Shown one piece after another: positions 36,894 to 45,721 of a stretch of 64,000 nt of DNA. Every line of letters starts with the position of its first letter. Position 1 is the first letter of the stretch. A program made the translations under genes and the position numbers. The stretch is from the NCBI RefSeq assembly GCF_009617585.1, contig NZ_WIXI01000022.1, positions 434,001 through 498,000 of the forward strand. The letters are read 5' to 3'. The notes beneath the pieces are model-generated. The model was not told the origin of the DNA, searched no databases, and was given only the letters and a program-made list of their open reading frames with translations. This DNA is from Endobacterium cereale. GTDB taxonomy: Bacteria > Pseudomonadota > Alphaproteobacteria > Rhizobiales > Rhizobiaceae.

Positions 36894-37298
36894 TCAGAGC
36901 GCTTGGCTGAGCGCCTTGATGAATTGCTGCATTTCGGCCTCGCTGCGCGGCTGCGACGTGCCAAAACCCCAGATCGGGCCGGGCCAGTTCGGATCGCCTT
37001 CGGAACGCGCGACGATATGGACATGGAGTTGGCTGACGATGTTTCCAAGCGCGCCGACATTGATCTTTTTTGCGCCCGTAACCGTCTTCAGGGCTGATGC
37101 GACCATGTTGGTTTCGAAGGTCAGCATGGCCTGATCGAGTGGCGTGAGATCAAACGGTTCGGTGACGCCGGCGCGCTGCGGCACCAACATGACCCAGGGC
37201 CAGCGGCCGTCTTTCATGACGCGCAGCTGGCACAGCCCGGTGACCGTGACCAGCACAGTATCGCGCGCAAGGCGCTCGTCGAGTTCGAAGGCTGCCAA
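36894..37298 (-). CDS. HIT-like family protein with an altered histidine triad
   Basis: The 134-residue product fits the HIT fold (WPWVMLVPQRAGVTEPFDLT, then KKINVGALGNIVSQLHVHIV and ARSEGDPNWPGPIWG). The triad normally reads H-x-H-x-H; here it is H92-V-H94-I-V, so the third histidine is valine, while the first two remain. A rhizobial subgroup shares this look, so activity may be changed rather than lost. The start is a TTG at 37298 with GGGAGG seven bases upstream. It is followed by nudC after 31 bases, likely one operon. Confidence 0.82.
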   Translation of the reverse strand: MAAFELDERLARDTVLVTVTGLCQLRVMKDGRWPWVMLVPQRAGVTEPFDLTPLDQAMLTFETNMVASALKTVTGAKKINVGALGNIVSQLHVHIVARSEGDPNWPGPIWGFGTSQPRSEAEMQQFIKALSQAL

Positions 37299-37403
37299 GG
37301 GTTTTCCTCCCGTATCCAAGTCTTTTTCTGAGGGCGGCGCATGACCGCCACTAGTTTTTTACAGGGTTGGCTTGCATTTGCCAGCGATATTGACGATATG
37401 AGC

Positions 37404-37505
37404 GGTGGGAGGTTGGTGGTGGACGAGCCACTCGCCAACCGGGTCAGGTCCGGAAGGAAGCAGCCCTAACGAGCCAGGCACGGGTCGCCGTGCCAGCCTC
37501 CCACC
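37404..37505 (+). ncRNA. ffs: Signal recognition particle RNA (4.5S, small type)
   Basis: The conserved apical core GGTCAGGTCCGGAAGGAAG...CAGCCCTAA and the terminal helix GGTGGGAGG/CCTCCCACC are both present, giving a single long hairpin of about 100 nt. It pairs with Ffh and FtsY to target membrane proteins. Its position just before dnaX is the usual one in Rhizobiales. Confidence 0.96.
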
Positions 37506-37579
37506 CTCTCATCTTGGCCAGCGTCCGGTCCGGTCAAGAACCTTGCGGCCGGAATGGCCCGTAAGCTGGCAGGATTTAT

Positions 37580-39463
37580 ATGAGCGATACCGGCACCCCA
37601 TCGACGACCAATTCGAGCACCGGCAGCGGTTACCGGGTGCTGGCGCGAAAATATCGCCCCAAGGATTTTTCCGACCTCATGGTCGGGCAGGAACCGATGG
37701 TTCGCACGCTGACCAATGCGTTCGAGACCGGCCGTATTGCCCAGGCCTACATGCTGACCGGCGTACGCGGAGTGGGCAAAACCACCACCGCCCGCATTCT
37801 GGCGCGTGGCCTGAACTACAAGACCGCCGAGATGGATCGCCCGACCATCGACCTGCGTGAACCCGGCGAACATTGCCAGGCGATCATGGAAGGCCGCCAT
37901 GTCGACGTGATCGAGATGGACGCCGCCTCGCATACGGGTATCGATGATATTCGCGAGATCATCGAGCAGGTGCGCTACCGCCCGGTTTCGGCGCGCTACA
38001 AAGTCTACATCATCGACGAAGTGCACATGCTGTCTACTCAGGCCTTCAACGGCCTGTTGAAGACGCTCGAAGAGCCGCCGGAACATGTGAAATTCATTTT
38101 TGCGACGACGGAAATCAGAAAAGTTCCGATCACCGTTCTTTCGCGCTGCCAGCGTTTCGACCTGCGCCGCATCAGTGCCGCCGATCTGGTCGGCCTGTTT
38201 GGCACGATTGCGCAGAAGGAAGGCATTACCGCCGAGCCGGAAGCGCTGGCCATGATCGCCCGTGCCGCCGAAGGCTCTGCACGCGACGGTCTTTCACTGC
38301 TCGATCAGGCGATTGCCCATGGCGGCGGCAGCGTGCATGCCGATACCGTGCGTGGAATGCTTGGCTTGGCCGACCGCGCCCGCATCGTCGACCTTTTTGG
38401 CCATGTGGTGGCCGGCGATGTGACAGCGGTACTGTCCGAATTCACCGCACAATACGAGGCTGGCGCCAACCCGGTGGTGGTGCTGACGGATCTTGCCGAC
38501 TTCACCCATCTGGTTACCCGTTTCAAATATATTCCCGATGCCGCCAACGATCCTTCGCTGAGCGAAGTGGAGCGCACACGCGGGCCTGAATATGCGCAGT
38601 CGGTGGCTGTGAGCACGCTCTCGCGCATCTGGCAGATGCTGCTGAAGGGTATCCCGGAAGCAGAAAATTCCTCACGCCCTGCCGGTGCCGCCGAAATGGT
38701 GCTGATCCGTCTGACGCATGCGGCCCATCTTCCTTCGCCGGAAGAAGCAGCAAGACGGATGCTGGATATCGCCAATGGCGGTGGTGAAGGTGTCGCTCCG
38801 CGTGGTGCGCCGAATGGCGGCGGCGGTGGATCGCAGGCTATGCAGTCTGCGCCAATGACCAGTGCGCGTGCGATCGGCATGCCGCAAGGCATTAGCGGCA
38901 ATGGCGCGACGGCGCGCCTGCATTCCGTGCCGATGCCGGACCGTCAGGAAATGCCGGTTGGCCGCATCGAACCGCAGCCGGCAGAAAAAGCTGCGCCGCA
39001 GGTATCGGTCAATTCTCTCAACGACATTGTCGATCTGTGCGTGAAACACCGCGACGCCAAGCTGAAAGCGCTGGTGCGCAATTTCGTGCGTCTGGTGAAG
39101 GTTGAGCCCGGCCGGCTGGATATGCGCCTGACCGAAGGCGGCCCTGCCTCGCTTCCGGGCGAACTCGGCGTCAAGCTGAAGGAATGGACCGGCATCCACT
39201 GGATCATCTCGCTTAGCCGCGAAGAGGGTTCGGCCACACTGGTCGAGATCGATAACAAGGCGCGTGAGACGCGGCTGGTCGATGCCCGTACCGACCCGGA
39301 TATCATGGCCATTCTCGGCCAGTTTCCGGGTGCCAAGGTTATCGACGTGCGCATTCGCGTCGACGACACATCCGACGACGACGAGACCGCGGCCCCACCG
39401 GCCGTGATCGAAACCGCCGAAGGCGATATTCTGCCCGGCGACGACATCGACACCGATCAATAA
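37580..39463 (+). CDS. dnaX: DNA polymerase III subunits gamma/tau
   Basis: DnaX is the motor of the clamp loader and, as tau, links polymerase cores and helicase. The 627-residue product has Walker [16 protein letters not shown], Walker [13 protein letters not shown], sensor 1 [20 protein letters not shown] and the arginine-finger SRCQ. The zinc module of E. coli DnaX is degenerate: of the four cysteines only one is apparent ([12 protein letters not shown]). The C-terminal third includes a Gly/Ala-rich linker and a tau-like domain. No A-rich slippery heptamer was seen, so programmed frameshifting to make gamma is unlikely. It is followed by ybaB after 11 bases. Confidence 0.97.
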   Translation: MSDTGTPSTTNSSTGSGYRVLARKYRPKDFSDLMVGQEPMVRTLTNAFETGRIAQAYMLTGVRGVGKTTTARILARGLNYKTAEMDRPTIDLREPGEHCQAIMEGRHVDVIEMDAASHTGIDDIREIIEQVRYRPVSARYKVYIIDEVHMLSTQAFNGLLKTLEEPPEHVKFIFATTEIRKVPITVLSRCQRFDLRRISAADLVGLFGTIAQKEGITAEPEALAMIARAAEGSARDGLSLLDQAIAHGGGSVHADTVRGMLGLADRARIVDLFGHVVAGDVTAVLSEFTAQYEAGANPVVVLTDLADFTHLVTRFKYIPDAANDPSLSEVERTRGPEYAQSVAVSTLSRIWQMLLKGIPEAENSSRPAGAAEMVLIRLTHAAHLPSPEEAARRMLDIANGGGEGVAPRGAPNGGGGGSQAMQSAPMTSARAIGMPQGISGNGATARLHSVPMPDRQEMPVGRIEPQPAEKAAPQVSVNSLNDIVDLCVKHRDAKLKALVRNFVRLVKVEPGRLDMRLTEGGPASLPGELGVKLKEWTGIHWIISLSREEGSATLVEIDNKARETRLVDARTDPDIMAILGQFPGAKVIDVRIRVDDTSDDDETAAPPAVIETAEGDILPGDDIDTDQ

Positions 39464-39474
39464 GGAAAAATACG

Positions 39475-39798
39475 ATGCGTGACATCATGGGCATGATGGG
39501 CAAGGTCAAGGAAATGCAGGCCAAGATGGAGAAGATGCAGGCGGATATCGCCCTTCTCGAAGTCGAAGGCACATCGGGTGGCGGCCTCGTGACCGTACGC
39601 CTGAACGGCAAGGGCGAAATGCTCGGCGTGAAGATCGACCCGTCGCTGTTCAAGGAAGACGACGTAGAGATCCTTGAGGATCTGATCATCGCCGCCCACA
39701 AGGATGCCAAGGACAAGGCCGATGCCACGACCGCGGAAAAGACCCGCGAACTGACCGCAGGTCTGCCGATCCCTCCGGGCATGAAGTTCCCGTTCTGA
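39475..39798 (+). CDS. ybaB: YbaB/EbfC family nucleoid-associated protein
   Basis: The 107-residue product has the family pattern: an N-terminal helix ([20 protein letters not shown]), the [20 protein letters not shown] sheet, and an acidic helix, ending [10 protein letters not shown], the PPGM motif conserved in YbaB. It binds DNA as a dimer. It directly follows dnaX, the classical dnaX-ybaB-recR order, but here recR is displaced by two genes. AAGGA precedes the ATG. Confidence 0.96.
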   Translation: MRDIMGMMGKVKEMQAKMEKMQADIALLEVEGTSGGGLVTVRLNGKGEMLGVKIDPSLFKEDDVEILEDLIIAAHKDAKDKADATTAEKTRELTAGLPIPPGMKFPF

Positions 39799-39809
39799 TT
39801 TTTGATGGG

Positions 39810-39844
39810 ATCGGGCGCATCGCATCCGATGCGCCCGATTTTTT
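39810..39844 (+). terminator. Intrinsic terminator after ybaB
   Basis: A 13-bp stem ATCGGGCGCATCG/CGATGCGCCCGAT with a CATC loop and a T-run. It separates dnaX-ybaB from the following LysE gene. Confidence 0.92.
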
Positions 39845-39865
39845 CTCTGCCGGAGGAGCGCGGCC

Positions 39866-40477
39866 GTGACATTCACATCCATTCTGGTTTTCGCAGCAAC
39901 CCTTTTCGTAGCCGCCGGCTCACCGGGCCCAAGCATTGCCGCACTGGTGGCACGCGTGCTTTCCAAGGGCTGGCGCAACGTTCTGCCGTTCATTGCCGCG
40001 ATGTGGGTGGGCGAGGCGATCTGGCTGTCGCTGGCGGTGGCCGGCCTTGCAGCAGTCGCGGAAAGCTTTCAACCGGTCTTCGTGGCGATCAAGTGGATCG
40101 GCGTCGCCTATCTTCTCTATCTGGCCTGGAGAATGTGGACTGCGCCCGCGACCGTTGGCGGTGAAGATCTACCGGAGAGCCGGTCCGGAATGAAAATGTT
40201 TCTGGCCGGACTGACAGTGACGCTTGGCAATCCGAAAATCATGATCTTTTATGTGGCGCTGCTGCCTTCGATCATCGACCTTGCCGGCGTGACGCTGATT
40301 GGCTGGGCGGAACTGGTGGCGGCGATGATTGTCGTTCTGGCAACGGTGGACGTCGCCTGGATGGCATTGGCGGCCAAGGCGCGACAGTTCCTGAAAAGCC
40401 CACGTGCGGTGAAGATCGCCAACCGCATTTCGGCCGGCACCATGGCGGGTGCTGCGGCAGCGATCGCGGCGCGCTAA
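39866..40477 (+). CDS. LysE family translocator
   Basis: The 203-residue product has six hydrophobic segments and the LysE signature FVAAGSPGPSIAALVARVLS. It also has the GLTVTLGNPKIMIFYVALLP segment conserved in RhtB-like exporters. The start is GTG with GGAGG upstream. It is inserted between ybaB and recR; substrate unknown. Confidence 0.9.
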   Translation: MTFTSILVFAATLFVAAGSPGPSIAALVARVLSKGWRNVLPFIAAMWVGEAIWLSLAVAGLAAVAESFQPVFVAIKWIGVAYLLYLAWRMWTAPATVGGEDLPESRSGMKMFLAGLTVTLGNPKIMIFYVALLPSIIDLAGVTLIGWAELVAAMIVVLATVDVAWMALAAKARQFLKSPRAVKIANRISAGTMAGAAAAIAAR

Positions 40478-40487
40478 AAATCCTTCG

Positions 40488-41108
40488 TCAGAAATTGTAA
40501 CGCACGCCGACAACATTGGCGTTAGAGCCGCCATGCATGTCACCCAAGGTGCCCCATGCGCCGGAGCGGTGATGCAGCCGCCAGAATAGCTCGACATCGG
40601 GACGGGAGACTGTGCTAAAGCTGATCTCCGGACCGAGATAAAACAGCGTGCCGGCATTGCCGTCACGCTCTTCCTCATTCCTGCGCTCGCGGCCATTCAT
40701 GGTTTTCGTCACATGGCTGAGGCCGAAGGTGAAGGATGGCACGATGCGCACGGTATTCGCGATTTCGATGCCTTCGTAACGACCGACGACACCGCCCCAG
40801 ATTTCGGCATTGGTATTGCCGCCGAACCGTCCTGCAAGGCCGGCTTCGACACCAAGTTTCACGGCGCCGATCTCGTATGGAAAAATCTGGTATCCAATGC
40901 CGAAAAGCGGGTGACCTTCATAACCGACCCCGAACGGATTGGCCGATTGGGCCATGTCTCCATCCGTCATGCCACCGCCGAAAAGGAAAACCGACTGGTC
41001 ATGCGTGATCTCGTCCGTTTCCTGGGCGACGGTATCGACCGCGCCGCCAAGCGGAAAGCCCAGCCCACCGAGCAGGATCACGAAGGGAAAGCGTCTCAAA
41101 ACACTCAT
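40488..41108 (-). CDS. PagL-like lipid A 3-O-deacylase / outer-membrane beta-barrel
   Basis: The 206-residue product has a signal peptide (MSVLRRFPFVILLGGLGFPL, cleaved near AQ), beta-strand-like alternation, and ends in an aromatic outer-membrane signature (VGVRYNF). Near the end the segment ELFWRLHHRSGAWGTLGDMH matches the PagL catalytic His-x-Ser motif (HHRS) with the following GGSN. PagL removes the 3-O acyl chain of lipid A in the outer membrane. The assignment is by motif; the overall similarity to known PagL is not measured. GGAG lies before the ATG at 41108. Confidence 0.75.
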   Translation of the reverse strand: MSVLRRFPFVILLGGLGFPLGGAVDTVAQETDEITHDQSVFLFGGGMTDGDMAQSANPFGVGYEGHPLFGIGYQIFPYEIGAVKLGVEAGLAGRFGGNTNAEIWGGVVGRYEGIEIANTVRIVPSFTFGLSHVTKTMNGRERRNEEERDGNAGTLFYLGPEISFSTVSRPDVELFWRLHHRSGAWGTLGDMHGGSNANVVGVRYNF

Positions 41109-41289
41109 ACAAAGCTCCGCATGACCATCACCCAAGCGGTATAGGGCGCAAAACCAATCGCATCATATCACCAAACATCACGGATTGGTGATATTCCTTC
41201 CCAGATGCCTCATCGCTGGTCTTTATGCCCGCTTTGCAGCTCCATCCGTTTAGGAGGACAGGTGCCGATGAATCGGCTACAAGCGGCGC

Positions 41290-41895
41290 ATGGCAAAACG
41301 CGTGACCGGTCCCGAAATCGAAAAACTCATCCAGCTTCTGGCGAAAGTGCCGGGACTTGGGCCCCGCTCCGCCCGACGGGCGGCACTTCACCTGATCAAG
41401 AAGAAGGACCAGTTGCTGGGTCCGCTGGGGTCTGCCATGGGCGAGGCCTATGACAAGGTCAAAGTCTGCTCACACTGCGGCAATGTCGATACGATCGATC
41501 CCTGCACCGTATGCACCGACGACCGCCGGGACCAGTCGGTCATCATCGTCGTCGAGGACGTGTCAGACCTCTGGGCGCTGGAGCGGGCTGGCGTGATGAA
41601 TGCCGCCTATCACGTGCTGGGCGGCACCCTTTCGCCGCTCGATGGTGTCGGACCGGATGACCTCAACATCAAGGGGTTGATCGACCGGGTGAGCGAAGGC
41701 GGCGTCAAGGAAATCATCATTGCCGTGAACGCCACCGTCGAGGGACAGACGACGGCGCATTACATTACCGACCGGCTGGCCGATCTAGGCGTTGCCATCA
41801 CCCGTCTGGCGCATGGGGTGCCAGTGGGCGGTGAGCTTGATTATCTTGATGAAGGTACGCTGAGTGCAGCACTTCGGGCACGTACAGCGATCTGA
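41290..41895 (+). CDS. recR: Recombination protein RecR
   Basis: RecR acts with RecF and RecO to load RecA at gaps. The 201-residue product has the helix-hairpin-helix ([20 protein letters not shown]), the zinc finger [16 protein letters not shown] (about residues 57-72) and the Toprim domain ([18 protein letters not shown] and [15 protein letters not shown]). There is no clear Shine-Dalgarno. The lytic transglycosylase gene follows after ten bases. Confidence 0.96.
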   Translation: MAKRVTGPEIEKLIQLLAKVPGLGPRSARRAALHLIKKKDQLLGPLGSAMGEAYDKVKVCSHCGNVDTIDPCTVCTDDRRDQSVIIVVEDVSDLWALERAGVMNAAYHVLGGTLSPLDGVGPDDLNIKGLIDRVSEGGVKEIIIAVNATVEGQTTAHYITDRLADLGVAITRLAHGVPVGGELDYLDEGTLSAALRARTAI

Positions 41896-41905
41896 GGAGG
41901 AGCTT

Positions 41906-43147
41906 ATGAAAAAGAAACTGGCCGCAGTGCTGGCCTGCGCTCTCGCTTTTCTTCCCCTCCCCGCGCTCGCCCAGAACAAGCCGGATGTTGAAAAACAGTT
42001 CCAGCGATGGATCGCTGGCGATCTTTCCGCTGAGGCCAAGAAGGCCGGCGTTTCGGAGCGTACGATCAAGGCAGCTTTTGATGGTGTTTCGCTGAACTGG
42101 GATCTGCCGGATCTCGTGCCGCCGGGCAGCAAGCTGCCGAAAAAACAGGACCAGAGCCAAGCGGAATTTTCTTCTCCCGGCGCCTACTTCAACGAAAAAC
42201 GCCTGCAGGGGCTGGCGACGACCGGCCGAGCGTTGGCCAGCACCTATGGTTCTACGCTGAAGAAGATCGAGGCGGCCTATGGCGTGCCCGGCGAGGTGAT
42301 TGTTGCCATCTGGGGCCGGGAATCTGGTTTCGGCAAGGCGCGCATGCCCTATTCTGCCGTGCAGGTTCTGGCGACAAAGGCCTTCATGTCCACCCGCAAG
42401 GACATGTTTCGTGAAGAACTGATTGCTGCCTTGCAGATGATCCAGCGCGGTGACGTCAGTGCTGCGACCATGAAGGGTTCATGGGCCGGCGCACTTGGCC
42501 AACCGCAGTTCATGCCGACCAGCTATATGAAATATGCCGTCGATTTCGATGGGGATGGCCGTGCCGATATCTGGAACTCGGTGCCGGACGCACTCGCCTC
42601 GATCGGCCATTACCTGCAAAAGGAAGGCTGGCAGCGCAGCCGTGACTGGGGCTTTGAAGTCAGCCTTCCGCAAAACGTCTCCTGTGCGCAGGAAGGGCCG
42701 GATCTGGCCAAGCCGGTTTCCGCCTGGGCAGCCACGGGCATCACGCGCGTTTCCGGCAAGGCCTTTCCATCTGCCGATCTGAAGGCCGATGGCATGATGC
42801 TGGTGCCGGCCGGGCGCGGCGGGCCGGAATTTCTGGTGACGCCGAATTTCTACGTCATCAAGGAATATAACAACTCCGACCTCTATGCGCTGTTCATCGG
42901 CAATCTAGCCGACCGCATCGCCTATGGCGCGGGGCCGTTTCAGGCTCAATGGGGCGATGTCGGCAAGATGCTGCGCTCTGATGTGCTCGCCATGCAGAAG
43001 GCGCTGGTGGCCAAAGGTTATGATGTCGGCAATGTCGATGGATTGCCGGGCTTCAAAACCCGCCGCTCGCTGGGTGACTGGCAGGCGAAAAGCGGGTTGG
43101 CGCAGACCTGCTATCCGGATGCCTCGCTGAAGGGCAAGTTGCGGTAG
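41906..43147 (+). CDS. Lytic murein transglycosylase (MltB/SltB type) with peptidoglycan-binding domain
   Basis: The 413-residue product has a signal peptide (MKKKLAAVLACALAFLPLPA, cleaved after LAQ), an SLT_2 catalytic domain with the active-site glutamate in AIWGRESGFGKARMPY and GALGQPQFMPTSYMKYAVDF, and a C-terminal PG_binding_1 domain (DVLAMQKALVAKGYDVGNVD). It cleaves glycan strands in the periplasm, making 1,6-anhydro ends. GAGGAGG precedes the ATG at 41906, which rules out the earlier in-frame start inside recR. Confidence 0.94.
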   Translation: MKKKLAAVLACALAFLPLPALAQNKPDVEKQFQRWIAGDLSAEAKKAGVSERTIKAAFDGVSLNWDLPDLVPPGSKLPKKQDQSQAEFSSPGAYFNEKRLQGLATTGRALASTYGSTLKKIEAAYGVPGEVIVAIWGRESGFGKARMPYSAVQVLATKAFMSTRKDMFREELIAALQMIQRGDVSAATMKGSWAGALGQPQFMPTSYMKYAVDFDGDGRADIWNSVPDALASIGHYLQKEGWQRSRDWGFEVSLPQNVSCAQEGPDLAKPVSAWAATGITRVSGKAFPSADLKADGMMLVPAGRGGPEFLVTPNFYVIKEYNNSDLYALFIGNLADRIAYGAGPFQAQWGDVGKMLRSDVLAMQKALVAKGYDVGNVDGLPGFKTRRSLGDWQAKSGLAQTCYPDASLKGKLR

Positions 43148-43171
43148 GTCGAACGCCCGGCACTCCCTGCC

Positions 43172-44803
43172 TCAATGCTGCAAATCGATCGGTGCCTTGT
43201 GAAAAATATCGTCGCGCGGCGGGATGGCCTGACGTTCGATCATGCGGTGAACGCGCGGGCCAACCTCGCCGACATGCAGTTCGCGGATACGCTTCCAGAC
43301 ATCGGCATCCGCCTGGGTGCGGCGCTGGTTGTGGCGCACGTAGTCCGCCCATGTGGCGGTGTGATAAGTTTCCGTCCAGATATCCGGGTTTTCCAGATCG
43401 CGCATCAATGTCCATTGGCGGGCGCCATCGCGGATGCGGATGCGGCGGCGCTGCGACATCAGTTCAAGGAATTCGGCCACATCCTTTTCGCCGATCGTAT
43501 AATCGATCAGCAGCACGATCGGGCCGCTTCGGGCCTTCAGGTCGAGGCGCAGTGACGGCTCGTTGAACGTGCCCAGCGGATCGAGATTGAGGCTTTCGAA
43601 CTGCGGCAGGCGCATGCGCAGACCGATGACGATGCCAAGAGCCATGACGGTGGCGGAACAGAGGAAGGCGACGGGTGCGCCGTGGTTTTCGGCAACCAGA
43701 CCCCACATCCAGCTGCCACCCGCCATGCCGCCGAAAACGGCCGTCTGGTACAGCGACAGGGCGCGACCGACGACCCAGCGCGGCGTCGACATCTGCACCG
43801 TGACGTTGAACAGCGACAGCGCCATGACCCAACAGGCGCCGGGAATGAGCATGACAGCCGTGGTGACCCAAGCATTGGTGCTGAACGCGGTGACAACGGC
43901 GCTGATGGCAAAGCCGCAGAAAGACATGCGGACGATGGTTTCCGAGGTAAATTTTTCACGCAAGCCCGCATTGGCAAAGGCGCCGCCGATGGCGCCGATG
44001 CCGAAAGCGCCGAGCATGATGCCGTAGGTGAGCGGACCGCCGGAGACGAGATCACGCGCGACGATCGGCAGGAGGGCGAGAATGATGCTGGTGGAAATGC
44101 CGAAGATGAAGGAGCGGAACATCACATTGAGGATGTTCGGCGACATGGCGACATAACCTATGCCGGCGGAGATGGCACGCAGCATGGTTTCGCGCGGCAG
44201 TTTTGTCTTGATATATTGTGGGCGCCAGCGGGCCAGTGCGTAGATCAGCGCGAAATAGCTGATCGTGTTGGCGGCGAAGGCGGCCGCCGCCCCGGCCCCC
44301 GCCACGATGGCGCCACCGATAGCCGGACCGACGCTACGGGTGATGTTGAAACCGACGCTGTTGAGTGTAACGGCGGCCGGTAGCACCTCGCGCGGCACCA
44401 TGTCGCCGACCGAGGCCTGCCAGGACGGATTATTGAGCGCTACACCGCAGCCGATCAGGAAGGTGAAGGTCAGGAGAGACCACGGCGTCAAAACGTCGAG
44501 ATAGGCGCAGAGCGTCAGCAGCGAGGACACGATCAGCATGAAGATCTGGGCGGTCAGCATGATGCCGCGGCGATTGTAATTGTCGGCCAAGGCGCCCGAG
44601 ATCAGCGAGAACAGCATGATCGGCAGCGTCGTTGACGACTGCACCAGCGCCACCATGTCCTGCGAAGTGGTGATCGAGGTCATCATCCAGGCGGCACCCA
44701 CCGCCTGGATCAGCCCGCCGAGATTGGAGGAGATGCTGGCGAACCAGACCGTGCGAAATGTCTGGTGGCTGAAAGGCGCGAGAGGCGACACCCGATCGGG
44801 CAC
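43172..44803 (-). CDS. MFS transporter (MFS_3/EntS type) with C-terminal soluble extension
   Basis: The 543-residue product has about 12 membrane spans, beginning TFRTVWFASISSNLGGLIQA, with the MFS_3 loop ISGALADNYNRRGIML. After about residue 410 a soluble tail of 130 residues follows (LDLKARSGPIVLLIDYTIGE, then FLELMSQRRRIRIRDGARQW and VRHNQRRTQADADVW), resembling a ferredoxin-like monooxygenase fold seen in some MFS_3 proteins. Substrate is unknown. The start is GTG with AGGA about nine bases upstream. It converges on the lytic transglycosylase gene. Confidence 0.88.
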   Translation of the reverse strand: MPDRVSPLAPFSHQTFRTVWFASISSNLGGLIQAVGAAWMMTSITTSQDMVALVQSSTTLPIMLFSLISGALADNYNRRGIMLTAQIFMLIVSSLLTLCAYLDVLTPWSLLTFTFLIGCGVALNNPSWQASVGDMVPREVLPAAVTLNSVGFNITRSVGPAIGGAIVAGAGAAAAFAANTISYFALIYALARWRPQYIKTKLPRETMLRAISAGIGYVAMSPNILNVMFRSFIFGISTSIILALLPIVARDLVSGGPLTYGIMLGAFGIGAIGGAFANAGLREKFTSETIVRMSFCGFAISAVVTAFSTNAWVTTAVMLIPGACWVMALSLFNVTVQMSTPRWVVGRALSLYQTAVFGGMAGGSWMWGLVAENHGAPVAFLCSATVMALGIVIGLRMRLPQFESLNLDPLGTFNEPSLRLDLKARSGPIVLLIDYTIGEKDVAEFLELMSQRRRIRIRDGARQWTLMRDLENPDIWTETYHTATWADYVRHNQRRTQADADVWKRIRELHVGEVGPRVHRMIERQAIPPRDDIFHKAPIDLQH

Positions 44804-44926
44804 TGTGCTGTTCCTGAATGATTCTTGTTGATCCCTAACCTAGAGACATGGCTCATGAGGGCAAGCTGAAAGAGGGGTCGATGCCGATATGGTTTAGGCG
44901 AGGCTAAACCGCTGATCGTACAACCC

Positions 44927-44955
44927 TTGCAATCCTGCGGCTTGAGGCGTATATA
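44927..44955 (+). promoter_or_regulatory. Promoter of the rimP-nusA-infB operon
   Basis: TTGCAA and TATATA are separated by 17 bases, giving a leader of about 105 nt before rimP that contains the attenuator-like hairpin. Confidence 0.65.
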
Positions 44956-44982
44956 GCCTTTAAATTCTTGATCGTCTGATGA

Positions 44983-45014
44983 AGGGTGGGCCCGCAAGGA
45001 CCCGCTCTTTTTTA
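44983..45014 (+). terminator. Attenuator-like hairpin in the rimP leader
   Basis: An 11-bp stem (AGGGTGGGCCC with GGACCCGCTCT, one mismatch, two G-T pairs) closed by a GCAA tetraloop and followed by TTTTTTATT lies inside the transcribed leader 55 bases before rimP. It looks like a partial terminator; NusA made from this operon could act on it. Confidence 0.75.
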
Positions 45015-45068
45015 TTAGCCGGTCGCGGGAGAAGCATCGCACTCAAGCGATAAAACGCCGGATAAAAC

Positions 45069-45665
45069 ATGCAGCCAACCGAACTGGAGCCACGTCTCAT
45101 CGTCGAGACAGGCCTTGACCTCAGGATCGCAGAAATCATTGAGCCCACGCTGATCGGCATGGGTTTCCGCCTGGTGCGCGTCCGCATGATGAACCAGAAC
45201 GGCATGACGCTGCAGATCATGGCCGAGCGCGAAGACGGCACGATGGATGTCGAAGGCTGCGAAGCCGTGTCCACCGCGATTTCGCCGGTTCTCGATGTGG
45301 AAGATCCCATCGACAAGGAGTATCATCTGGAAGTGTCGTCGCCGGGCATTGATCGCCCCATGGTGCGCAAGTCCGATTTCGCGCGTTGGGCCGGCCATCT
45401 CATCAAGCTGGAGACCTCGATCCTGGTCGACGGCAAGAAGCGTTTCCGCGGCAAGATCGGCGAGACCAACGAAGACGGTTTTGTGCTTGAGCGCGACCAG
45501 GTGGCTGCCGGCGAAGAGCCGCATGTGACCATTCCGTTCTCGGCGCTGGCCGAAGGCAAGCTGATCCTGACGGACGACCTGATCCGCGACGCGCTGAAGG
45601 CCGACAAGCTTGCCAAGCAGGCGGCCAACCAGAACGACGACGCAGACGAACAAGACGCAGAATAA
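45069..45665 (+). CDS. rimP: Ribosome maturation factor RimP
   Basis: RimP assists 30S subunit maturation. The 198-residue product has the N-terminal domain ([20 protein letters not shown] and [20 protein letters not shown]), the conserved [15 protein letters not shown] motif, and a C-terminal SH3-like domain; the acidic tail ([12 protein letters not shown]) is lineage-specific. It starts the rimP-nusA-ylxR-infB operon. Confidence 0.96.
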   Translation: MQPTELEPRLIVETGLDLRIAEIIEPTLIGMGFRLVRVRMMNQNGMTLQIMAEREDGTMDVEGCEAVSTAISPVLDVEDPIDKEYHLEVSSPGIDRPMVRKSDFARWAGHLIKLETSILVDGKKRFRGKIGETNEDGFVLERDQVAAGEEPHVTIPFSALAEGKLILTDDLIRDALKADKLAKQAANQNDDADEQDAE

Positions 45666-45721
45666 CAAATGAAACCCTGCCTAACGGCAGTCAGCATTTC
45701 GACCTACGGAGACCAACGACT

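Noticed and set aside
38978..38990. A-rich run in dnaX as a programmed frameshift site
   Set aside because: It is only GAAAAAG in frame GAA AAA GCT, not the A AAA AAG heptamer, and no stimulating hairpin follows.
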